NCBI GenBank assembly: GCA_902622745.1
Contig: CACNQW010000009.1
Span: 1-38,810 of the forward strand
Direction: 5' to 3'
Origin: an uncultured SAR116 cluster alpha proteobacterium
GTDB lineage: Bacteria > Pseudomonadota > Alphaproteobacteria > Puniceispirillales > Marisalimonadaceae
DNA length: 38,810 bases
How positions within the stretch are numbered: the first letter of the stretch is position 1; each line of letters begins with the position of its first letter. Under the pieces are notes generated by a model. It searched no databases and had not been told where the DNA came from. It saw only the letters and a program-made list of their open reading frames with translations. A program made the translations under genes and the position numbers. Below, one piece after another: positions 31,826-38,810 of this stretch.

Positions 31826-33235
31826 ATGTCTATTCAAAACGAAAATGATGTTTCAACAATAGATTCAACTAAAGAAGATAGTATTAATAATCTTTTTGGA
31901 CTAACCTATGAAGTAGAAACAGAAATAAAATTCTGTATTAAAAATAATCATAAAAAAAGACTTCTTTTTCTTTTTGATTTGTTACATCCAGCTGATCAAG
32001 CAGACATGCTGGAAAGGCTTTCAAAAGATCAACTTAATAATTGTTTAAGGCTGTTATCAAAGAGACTTGATCCGGAAACTTTAGTTTATCTTGAAGACAC
32101 AGTTCAAGAGGATGTCATTAAAGGAATAGGTCCTAATGCAATTGCCAAGGCTTTACCAGAATTAAATACTGATGACGAAGTCGAAATTTTAGAAAACCTT
32201 CAAGAACATCAAAGAGACACAATTATTAAGAAATTACCAAAAGCTGACAGAATACTTGTTGAAGAAGCATTTACATATCCAGAAAATTCTGCTGGACGTT
32301 TGATGCAAAGAGAGTTTTTATCTTTTCCTGAGTTTTGGACTGTTGGACAAACAATAGATCATATGAGGAATAAAGAATTTGTTGAGGATGAAAATTTTTA
32401 TTCAATATTTATAATCGACCCAGGACAAAGATTATTAGGTGTATTATCTGTTAGTAAATTACTTTCAAATAAAAGGTCTATTAGATTAAAAGATATAATG
32501 AAAAATAATTTCCAATCAGTTGATGTTGAGATAGACCAAGAAGAAATAGCTTTGTTATTTCAGCAATATGCTCTTGTTGACTTGGCTGTTACAGACAAAG
32601 CAAATAGAATTATTGGTGTGATAATATTTGATGATATTGTTGATGTTATCAATGAAGAAGCCGAAGAAGATTTTTTTGGGTTAGGAGGAGTTAGTGATGG
32701 TTCTATACGCACATCTATATATAAAACATTAAAAGATAGGTTTTCATGGTTATCAGTAAATTTAGTAACCGCTATAATAGCCTCTATGGTTATAGGGTTA
32801 TTTCAAGAAGAAATAGAAAAAATTGTAGCATTAGCTGTTTTAATGCCAATAGTAGCTTCAATGGGAGGTAATGCTGGCACCCAAACTGTAACTGTAGCTG
32901 TAAGAGCTTTAGCTACTAGGCAGTTAAGTTATATTAATTTACAAAGATTTGTATTAAGAGAGTCATGGGTTGGAATGTTTAATGGTGTTCTTTTTGCAAT
33001 ATTTTCTTCTATTTTGGCGTTTTTTTGGTTTAATGATTTTCAAATAGCAATAATTATGTCTGCATCTATGATAATAAATCTTTTGTTTGCAGGTATTTTA
33101 GGGACATTGATACCTCTTTCTTTATATAAGTTTAAAATTGATCCAGCAATATCAAGCACAGTTTTGCTTACTACTGCAACAGATGTGATAGGTTTTTTTA
33201 CATTTTTAGGTCTTGCAGCTTGGGTAATTTTGTAG
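31826..33235 (+). CDS. mgtE: Magnesium transporter MgtE
   Basis: The 469-residue channel has the full MgtE layout: a helical N domain (residues about 30-150, LLHPADQADMLERLSKDQLN), a CBS pair (about 155-275, with the AGRLMQREFLSFP junction and LGVLSVSKLL), a plug helix, and five membrane segments. The pore region has MPIVASMGGNAGTQTVTVAV, the Mg2+-selective signature, and SSTVLLTTATDVIGFFTFLG. Uptake should be gated by Mg2+ binding to the N and CBS domains. It stands alone, 84 bp after the previous gene, with AGGAGAG before the ATG. Confidence 0.95.
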   Translation: MSIQNENDVSTIDSTKEDSINNLFGLTYEVETEIKFCIKNNHKKRLLFLFDLLHPADQADMLERLSKDQLNNCLRLLSKRLDPETLVYLEDTVQEDVIKGIGPNAIAKALPELNTDDEVEILENLQEHQRDTIIKKLPKADRILVEEAFTYPENSAGRLMQREFLSFPEFWTVGQTIDHMRNKEFVEDENFYSIFIIDPGQRLLGVLSVSKLLSNKRSIRLKDIMKNNFQSVDVEIDQEEIALLFQQYALVDLAVTDKANRIIGVIIFDDIVDVINEEAEEDFFGLGGVSDGSIRTSIYKTLKDRFSWLSVNLVTAIIASMVIGLFQEEIEKIVALAVLMPIVASMGGNAGTQTVTVAVRALATRQLSYINLQRFVLRESWVGMFNGVLFAIFSSILAFFWFNDFQIAIIMSASMIINLLFAGILGTLIPLSLYKFKIDPAISSTVLLTTATDVIGFFTFLGLAAWVIL

Positions 33236-33267
33236 ATTGATTATATATACTAGTAGTGAAATACAAA

Positions 33268-33675
33268 ATGAGTACAGTGAATCTAAAAAAATTGGCAGTA
33301 GGCATGAGAACAATTGAAGATCTTGAAATGAGATTAAAGTTCAATATAGAAAAAAATGGTGAACTTATTCACATAACAAGGAACAAACCAAAAAGATCAG
33401 AAGAATTGTGTAATGGAGGATCTTTGTTTTGGGTTATAAACAGAAGAGTTTTAGTAAGGCAAAAGATTTTAAATATTAAACAAATAATTGGAGATAATAA
33501 TAAATTTTTCGCTGCCATTTTACTTGAAAATAAAATAATTAAGGTAAGACCTACTCCAATGAAACCTTTTCAAGGTTGGAGATATTATGAAAACAAAGAT
33601 GTTCCACCTGATCTAACCGATGATGGATTTAATGATGAATTTAACAATGAACTTAGCAAATTAGGACTTTATTAG
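33268..33675 (+). CDS. DUF1489 family protein
   Basis: The 135-residue protein has the DUF1489 features: VNLKKLAVGMRTIEDLEMR, HITRNKPKRSEELCNGGSLF, WVINRRVLVRQKIL and PFQGWRYYENKDVPPDL. The family is largely alphaproteobacterial and of unknown function. I chose the ATG at 33268 because it gives the family's usual short start; a GTG at 33256 would add four residues. Its stop overlaps the next gene's GTG (TAGTG). Confidence 0.85.
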   Translation: MSTVNLKKLAVGMRTIEDLEMRLKFNIEKNGELIHITRNKPKRSEELCNGGSLFWVINRRVLVRQKILNIKQIIGDNNKFFAAILLENKIIKVRPTPMKPFQGWRYYENKDVPPDLTDDGFNDEFNNELSKLGLY

Positions 33676-34793
33676 TGTTTTATTGGCTTAAAAAAAATGC
33701 ATTTAAAATAATAATCATAATTGTTGTAATAATCATAATTTTTGTAATTAATTCTTATTTACAAATGACAAAACCAGTACCTAAGGTAAAAATTCAAAAA
33801 GAAAATGAAATAACTGTTAACTCATTAGTAGCGAAACTTGAAGATCATGAACCTTTTCTTTCAGCTTTTGGACGAGTAAAAACCCAGAGGATAGGAAATT
33901 TAAGTTTTGGAGTATCTGGAACAATCTCTTATTTATCAGATAAATTTGTCAATGGTGGAAAAGTTAAAAAAGGAGAGATTTTAGGTAAATTAGATGAAGA
34001 AAAATTTCTATTAATTGTTCAGAGACTTCAAGCAGATATTAAAGAATTAACAAAACAAATTGAATTGAGAAAAAAACAATTGGATAGAAATAAAATAATG
34101 CTTGAAAAAAAAGTTATTAGTCCATCTGTTTATGATGAAGAGTTAATTAAATATTCAAAAAGTCAACAAATGTTAAATAATTCAAAAATAAACCTTGGGT
34201 TAGCAAAAAAAGATTTGAAGGACGCAACATTAATTGCAAAAAGCAATGGAATTATATCAAATGTCAATGCTCATGAGGGTTTACTTGTTTCAAGTAATTC
34301 AATGTTAGGAACTTTTAGATCTCTAGATCATGTTGAAATTGAATTTATTGTACCTGCAAAAATTTTTTCTATTTCAAAAAAATTGATTGGGAAAAAAATT
34401 GAGGTGTATTGGGAAACAGGTAGTGAAAAATTGGTAAGAAAAAATGCAATTATAACTAGGTTTCAAGGCATAATTAATGATGATAGCGGAGGAGGAAAAA
34501 TATTTGCAAAATTTAGTGATGATAAAAATGGTCTGATACCGCTTGATAGCTTTGTCAAAATTATATATCCATTAGAAAAATTTGACTCAGTTATAAAAAT
34601 TCCAGAGTCAGCTTTGTTTAATAAACAATTTATATTTGTAATTGAAAACGGAAGAGCAAAAAAAATTAAAGTAAAAGTTATTCACTCTAATACAGGATAT
34701 TATCTATTAAAAAATGATGATTTGGATGGGTTAGACATAATTTTGAATAGATTTTCTTCAAATATTGAAGGAACCAAAATAAAACAATATTAA
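33675..34793 (+). CDS. RND efflux periplasmic adaptor (HlyD/MFP family)
   Basis: The 372 residues begin with one membrane anchor (about 9-28, rich in Ile/Val). A lipoyl-like half follows with GNLSFGVSGTISYLSDKFVN and GKVKKGEILGKLDEEKF, then an alpha hairpin (about 115-185) with coiled-coil KELTKQIELRKKQLDRNK. The second lipoyl half is IAKSNGIISNVNAHEGLLVS, and a beta barrel ends the protein. It links the inner-membrane pump encoded next to an outer-membrane channel not found here. It starts at GTG, overlapping the DUF1489 stop by one base. Confidence 0.9.
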   Translation: MFYWLKKNAFKIIIIIVVIIIIFVINSYLQMTKPVPKVKIQKENEITVNSLVAKLEDHEPFLSAFGRVKTQRIGNLSFGVSGTISYLSDKFVNGGKVKKGEILGKLDEEKFLLIVQRLQADIKELTKQIELRKKQLDRNKIMLEKKVISPSVYDEELIKYSKSQQMLNNSKINLGLAKKDLKDATLIAKSNGIISNVNAHEGLLVSSNSMLGTFRSLDHVEIEFIVPAKIFSISKKLIGKKIEVYWETGSEKLVRKNAIITRFQGIINDDSGGGKIFAKFSDDKNGLIPLDSFVKIIYPLEKFDSVIKIPESALFNKQFIFVIENGRAKKIKVKVIHSNTGYYLLKNDDLDGLDIILNRFSSNIEGTKIKQY

Positions 34794-34811
34794 TTATTAA
34801 AAGAGTAAAAC

Positions 34812-37800
34812 TTGATTAAATTTCCTCAATCTTCAATTATAACTTTTTTTGTTAAACACAAAACAGCAGCAAATATTATTATGTTTTTAATGTTACTAGC
34901 TGGCTTTTTGTCAATTAATAAACTAAATAGACAATTTTTTCCAAATTTTGATGTTGAAACAATATCTGTTTCTATAGAATGGCCTGGAGCAACTGCAGAA
35001 GAAGTTGATAACAATATCATTCAATTATTAGAACCTGACTTACGTCCAATATCTGGTGTTAAAAAGGTGAAATCTAAATCTGTTGAAGAGCTTGGTTATT
35101 CAATAATAGAATTTAACTTTGGAACAGATATGCAAAAAGCAATGTCTGATGTGGAAAATGCGATTTCACGAATTGATTTTCCTGATGACACAAAAAAACC
35201 TAAAATTACTAAAGCAGAGTTTTATGACATTGTTACTAGGATAGTTTTATCAGGTAATTTAGATTTATCCCAACTAAGAAGTGAAGCAAAAATATTTAAA
35301 GAAAAGTTATTAAATGCTGGAGCTGATAAAGTTGATTTAATTGGGCTGCCAGATGAGGAGATACTTATTCAGATTCCTCAAAGTGAAATTTCAAAATTTA
35401 AATTATCTTTAAATGAAATTTCAAAATTGATTTCTATAGAATCTAAAGATATCCCAGGTGGAAGTTTTGCAGATGGTTCATTACGTATTAGAACTTCAGG
35501 TGACAAAACATTGGTAGAACATTTTGAAAATCTGCAAATTAAAAGTTTTAATGATGGTGGAAAAATAATTTTAAAAGATATTGCAGAAATCAAGGAAACT
35601 TATGATGACTCAAGTATATTACAATATGTAAATGGAAATCCAGCTGTAGAAATTTCAGTCCGTAGAAGTAAAACAAGTGATGCTCTTGATACAGCTGCAA
35701 TCGTTGAAGAAGAATTAATCAAATTTAAAAAAAATAAATCCAACTTTATAGAGGTGACAACTTACAACACAGCCTCAAATTTAATTCAAGAGAGGATATC
35801 TTTATTAGTTAAAAATGGAATTTCAGGATTAATTATTGTTTTAATTGTTTTATTTGTATTTCTTGCTTGGAAAACTGCTATATGGGTTGCACTAGGCATA
35901 CCAATTGCTTTTTTAGCAACATTTGGGGTTATGTTTTTTTCTGGTCAGTCAATAAATATGATTTCATTATTTGGATTAATAATGGCTTTAGGTATAGTAG
36001 TCGACGATGCAATTGTAGTAGGAGAACATTCAAATTATTTAAAAGAAAATAGAAACCTTAATTATAATGATGCACCCATAGTAGCAGCAACTAGAATGTC
36101 TGCTCCAGTAATTTGCGCTATGTTAACGACCGTAGGTGCTTTCCTACCTTTATTCTTAATTAAAGGAATAATAGGTCAAATAATCATTGCAATTCCTATG
36201 GTGATTTGTGCTGTTTTGATAGCAAGTTTGATTGAATGTTTTTTGGTTTTACCTGCACATTTAGCTCATTTTGATAAAGGCAGTTATTCTCCTGGAAAAT
36301 TCAGAATTTGGTTTGATAATAAGTTTAAAAATTTTCAAGATGGTATTTTTAAAAAAATAATTACTTACTGTTATGACTATAGATATTTAACTATGGTAAC
36401 TGTTTTTGGCATGTTTTTTATTTCTATAGGGATGATGAAAAGTAGTAGAGTACAGTTTAGTTTTTTTCCTACACCAGAATCTGACTTAATCATAGCAAAC
36501 TTTGAGATGTCTCCAGGATCAAAAAAGAAACAAACTTATGAAATGATCGATAGCTTAGAAAAAGGTCTTCAACTTACAAAATTACATTTCAAAAATCATC
36601 CAAAGTTAGTCAATTTTAGTATGAGTAATTTTGGAAAATCAACGTCATTTGCGACTGATCAAACAGTTAATAAAAAGGGAAATTATCTTAAGGGTTCAAT
36701 GGTAGTTGAATTGGTAACTGCAGACAAAAGAAAGGTTAGAACAAATGAATTTATTAAAGTTTGGAAAAAAAATGTAGAGAAAGTTTCTGGGTTAGATAAA
36801 CTAATTATTCGAGCTCCACGTGGTGGACCCCCAGGAAGAGATGTTGATGTAAGGTTAAAAGGAAATGATTTAGAAACTTTAAAAAATGCATCTAGTGATT
36901 TGTTGAAAATTGTGAATACAATTCCAAGTATAAGTGCTGTAAATGATAATTTTGAAGTTGGTGTTCAAGAAAGAGTAGTTGTTTTAAACAATAGAGGTAG
37001 AGCCTTAGGTTTTTCTATATCAGAAATCGGATCTCAAATTAGAACAGCAATAAATGGAAAAATTGTTTCAACATTTCCTAGAGGTGATGAAGAGGTTATT
37101 GTAAGAGTTAAATTAGATCAAGATGACGTAATTAATGGTAATTTAGAAAATCTAAGGTTGGTTGGTCCCGAAAATAATGTTGTAATGTTGAACGAAATAG
37201 CAGTAATCGAAAATAAAATTCCTTTTTCTTCAATATCTCGTCAAGATGGATTTAGAGAAGTTACCATATCAGGTGATTTAAACTCTTCTCTAATTAATAC
37301 AACACAAGCGAGAAACTTCTTATTACAGAATGGACTAGTGGAATTAGCTAAAAAATATAATCTTAATTATCGTTTTGCAGGTAAAGACCTGGAGCAAAAA
37401 GAAACTTTTGCAGATATGTTTATTGGCTCAATAATTGGATTAATAATCATTTATATTGTTTTAACTTGGGTCTTTAAATCATGGTTAAGGCCATTTACAA
37501 TTATGATAATGATTCCTCTATCATTTATAGGTGCAGTTTTTGGGCATTATTTTTTAAATTTGACTATGTCAATTCTTTCTATGTTCGCATTGTTAGCTCT
37601 TGCTGGGATAGTAGTAAACAATTCAATAATATTAGTTTCAACAATTGAAAGAAGATTAGATGAATTAATAAAAGGAAATACTATTAATTTAGAGATATTT
37701 AAGCAAGCCGTTATATCTGGAGTTATAAATAGATTAAGACCAGTTTTGCTTACATCGCTTACGACAATTGGAGGTTTGTCTGCTCTAATGTTTGAAAAAT

Positions 37801-37949
37801 CTCTACAGGCACAATTTTTAATTCCAATGGCTGCAACTATAGTATTTGGTTTAGGTATTACAGCAATATTAGTTTTAATTGTAATTCCGTCTATGATGGG
37901 TATTGGAAAAGATTTATCATCGTTGATAAAAGGTAGTAAAATAAACTAG
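34812..37949 (+). CDS. RND efflux pump, inner-membrane permease
   Basis: The 1045 residues have the AcrB-type layout: a first membrane helix near 15-35, a large periplasmic loop, helices 2-6 (about 335-480), helix 7 (about 525), a second periplasmic loop and helices 8-12. LIMALGIVVDDAIVVGEHSN carries the two proton-relay aspartates of helix 4. In helix 10 the AcrB lysine is replaced by Asn (LAGIVVNNSIILVSTIE), a common variant in environmental RND pumps. The substrate is unknown. The start is a TTG at 34812 after a weak GAG site; no ATG lies nearby. It is 18 bp after the adaptor gene. Confidence 0.93.
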   Translation: MIKFPQSSIITFFVKHKTAANIIMFLMLLAGFLSINKLNRQFFPNFDVETISVSIEWPGATAEEVDNNIIQLLEPDLRPISGVKKVKSKSVEELGYSIIEFNFGTDMQKAMSDVENAISRIDFPDDTKKPKITKAEFYDIVTRIVLSGNLDLSQLRSEAKIFKEKLLNAGADKVDLIGLPDEEILIQIPQSEISKFKLSLNEISKLISIESKDIPGGSFADGSLRIRTSGDKTLVEHFENLQIKSFNDGGKIILKDIAEIKETYDDSSILQYVNGNPAVEISVRRSKTSDALDTAAIVEEELIKFKKNKSNFIEVTTYNTASNLIQERISLLVKNGISGLIIVLIVLFVFLAWKTAIWVALGIPIAFLATFGVMFFSGQSINMISLFGLIMALGIVVDDAIVVGEHSNYLKENRNLNYNDAPIVAATRMSAPVICAMLTTVGAFLPLFLIKGIIGQIIIAIPMVICAVLIASLIECFLVLPAHLAHFDKGSYSPGKFRIWFDNKFKNFQDGIFKKIITYCYDYRYLTMVTVFGMFFISIGMMKSSRVQFSFFPTPESDLIIANFEMSPGSKKKQTYEMIDSLEKGLQLTKLHFKNHPKLVNFSMSNFGKSTSFATDQTVNKKGNYLKGSMVVELVTADKRKVRTNEFIKVWKKNVEKVSGLDKLIIRAPRGGPPGRDVDVRLKGNDLETLKNASSDLLKIVNTIPSISAVNDNFEVGVQERVVVLNNRGRALGFSISEIGSQIRTAINGKIVSTFPRGDEEVIVRVKLDQDDVINGNLENLRLVGPENNVVMLNEIAVIENKIPFSSISRQDGFREVTISGDLNSSLINTTQARNFLLQNGLVELAKKYNLNYRFAGKDLEQKETFADMFIGSIIGLIIIYIVLTWVFKSWLRPFTIMIMIPLSFIGAVFGHYFLNLTMSILSMFALLALAGIVVNNSIILVSTIERRLDELIKGNTINLEIFKQAVISGVINRLRPVLLTSLTTIGGLSALMFEKSLQAQFLIPMAATIVFGLGITAILVLIVIPSMMGIGKDLSSLIKGSKIN

Positions 37950-37957
37950 AGAAAAAA

Positions 37958-38275
37958 ATGAACTTTGATATTGAAAATTTAAATTTTAACACATCAGGTT
38001 TAATTCCTGCAATTGCACAATGTTCAGAGACTAAAGATATTTTAATGTTGGCATGGATGAATAAAGAATCTATTAGGTTAACAATTGAAACTAAAAATGT
38101 AACTTATTTTTCTAGATCAAGAAATAAATTATGGGTTAAAGGTGAAACAAGTGGAAATTATCAATATCTCAAAAATATAAAATCAGATTGTGATAATGAT
38201 ACAATTTTACTCACTGTAAAACAAATAGGTCCTGCATGTCATCTGGGAACAAAAACATGTTTTGATAATGAGTGA
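37958..38275 (+). CDS. hisI: Phosphoribosyl-AMP cyclohydrolase
   Basis: The 105-residue protein has the HisI core: DILMLAWMNKESIRLTIETK, TYFSRSRNKLWVKGETSGN, and the metal site SDCDNDTILL with GPACHLGTKTCF. It opens the purine ring of PR-AMP in histidine synthesis. It is a single-domain form, slightly short, without the HisE pyrophosphatase. No other his gene is adjacent. It starts 8 bp after the pump gene and overlaps rlmE by 8 bases. Confidence 0.95.
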   Translation: MNFDIENLNFNTSGLIPAIAQCSETKDILMLAWMNKESIRLTIETKNVTYFSRSRNKLWVKGETSGNYQYLKNIKSDCDNDTILLTVKQIGPACHLGTKTCFDNE

Positions 38276-38810
38276 TTTAGGTAAAAATTTATCACCTTCA
38301 AATAGAGGTAAAAAACAAAAAATCAGAAAATCTAATAAACGCAAGTTATCAAGTACAAATTGGATAAAAAGACAAATTAATGATCCCTATGTAATTGAAG
38401 CAAATAAATTGGGTTATAAATCAAGAGCGGCATTTAAACTACTTCAAATTGATAATAAATATAATTTTTTAAAACCGAACAGAAAGGTTATAGATTTAGG
38501 CTGTGCACCAGGTGGATGGTTACAAGTCGCAGTTCAAAAAGTACGTTCTACAGAAAATCAAGTAAAAGTGATAGGCGTTGATATTTTGCCTGTAGACAAT
38601 ATTCCAGGATCTAAAACATTTATTGGAGATATTAATGATTCTGCGATAGACAAAAAGTTAATTGATTTTTTAGGTGATTATCCTGACATAATTTTATCTG
38701 ATATGGCTGCAAACGTAATTGGTCATAAACAAACAGATCATTTGAGAACAACTCAGTTAATTGAAATTGCGCTTGATTTTACTTTAAAAAACTTAAAAAA
38801 AAATGGAACA
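38268..38810 (+). CDS. rlmE: 23S rRNA 2'-O-methyltransferase RlmE/FtsJ (3' end missing)
   Basis: The 181 codons to the window edge cover most of the enzyme that methylates U2552 in the ribosomal A-loop. Visible are the basic N-terminal tail, WIKRQINDPYVIEANKLGYK, the first catalytic Lys (K57 in SRAAFKLL), the SAM motif VIDLGCAPGGW (74-84) and the catalytic Asp145 in LSDMAANVIGHKQTDHLR. The second catalytic Lys and the Glu lie beyond the edge. The ATG overlaps the hisI stop. Confidence 0.95.
   Translation, partial: MSDLGKNLSPSNRGKKQKIRKSNKRKLSSTNWIKRQINDPYVIEANKLGYKSRAAFKLLQIDNKYNFLKPNRKVIDLGCAPGGWLQVAVQKVRSTENQVKVIGVDILPVDNIPGSKTFIGDINDSAIDKKLIDFLGDYPDIILSDMAANVIGHKQTDHLRTTQLIEIALDFTLKNLKKNGT

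Noticed and set aside
1-38810. CRISPR array, tRNA, rRNA, insertion sequence or prophage
   Set aside because: No regularly spaced direct repeats, cloverleaf-like conserved arms, transposase, integrase or phage structural genes were found; many A/T runs are just composition.

Overview
The window comes from a strongly AT-rich (about 30% G+C by eye, not computed), tightly packed genome, most likely a streamlined marine alphaproteobacterium. Evidence for this is a DUF1127 protein, a DUF1489 protein, an alphaproteobacterial-looking RlmE, a PuuD-type urate oxidase, many 1-10 bp gene spacings, and frequent GTG/TTG starts. No tRNA, rRNA, insertion sequence, phage gene or CRISPR array was seen. No stretch without a gene exceeds 300 bases; the longest is 22724-22972.

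Region 1 (1-12.6 kb) is a purine-breakdown cluster that can be read step by step. An 8-oxoguanine deaminase-like enzyme (cut by the window start) would yield urate. A membrane PuuD urate oxidase with a cytochrome c tail makes 5-hydroxyisourate. HIU hydrolase and OHCU decarboxylase give allantoin. A dihydropyrimidinase-like amidohydrolase is the only allantoinase candidate. Allantoicase and ureidoglycolate lyase then give urea and glyoxylate, and a PucG/SGAT-type aminotransferase can turn glyoxylate into glycine. In the middle sit two co-oriented redox genes: a 985-residue FAD/Fe-S dehydrogenase of YdiJ type and a cytoplasmic BisC/DMSO-reductase-family molybdoenzyme.

Region 2 (12.6-22.4 kb) is a set of small catabolic operons: malonyl-CoA decarboxylase, a secreted small protein, a DMT transporter and an LDH2-type dehydrogenase; an HpaR-type MarR regulator divergent from an HpaI-type aldolase and an old yellow enzyme; NIPSNAP; a cold-shock protein with a structured leader; then DUF1330, a fluoroacetate-dehalogenase-like hydrolase and a cupin, facing a second DMT transporter.

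Region 3 (22.4-24.5 kb) is the most unusual. A DUF1127 gene on the minus strand is followed by a hairpin whose loop carries CCTCCTCCTC, then a strong terminator. This is the layout of the cuckoo/CcsR anti-Shine-Dalgarno sRNAs. Divergent from it is a three-gene cassette: a small MotA/TolQ/ExbB-like channel, an ExbD-like protein with a beta-rich periplasmic domain, and an unknown membrane protein. It looks like an uncharacterised proton-driven machine.

Region 4 (24.5-30.5 kb) is a six-gene minus-strand operon: pirin, ketopantoate-reductase-like, trpE, trpG, quinone oxidoreductase, luciferase-like monooxygenase. Region 5 (30.5 kb to the end) reads rightward: TauE/SafE exporter, carboxymuconolactone-decarboxylase-like protein, MgtE, DUF1489, an RND efflux adaptor and pump, hisI, and rlmE cut by the window end.
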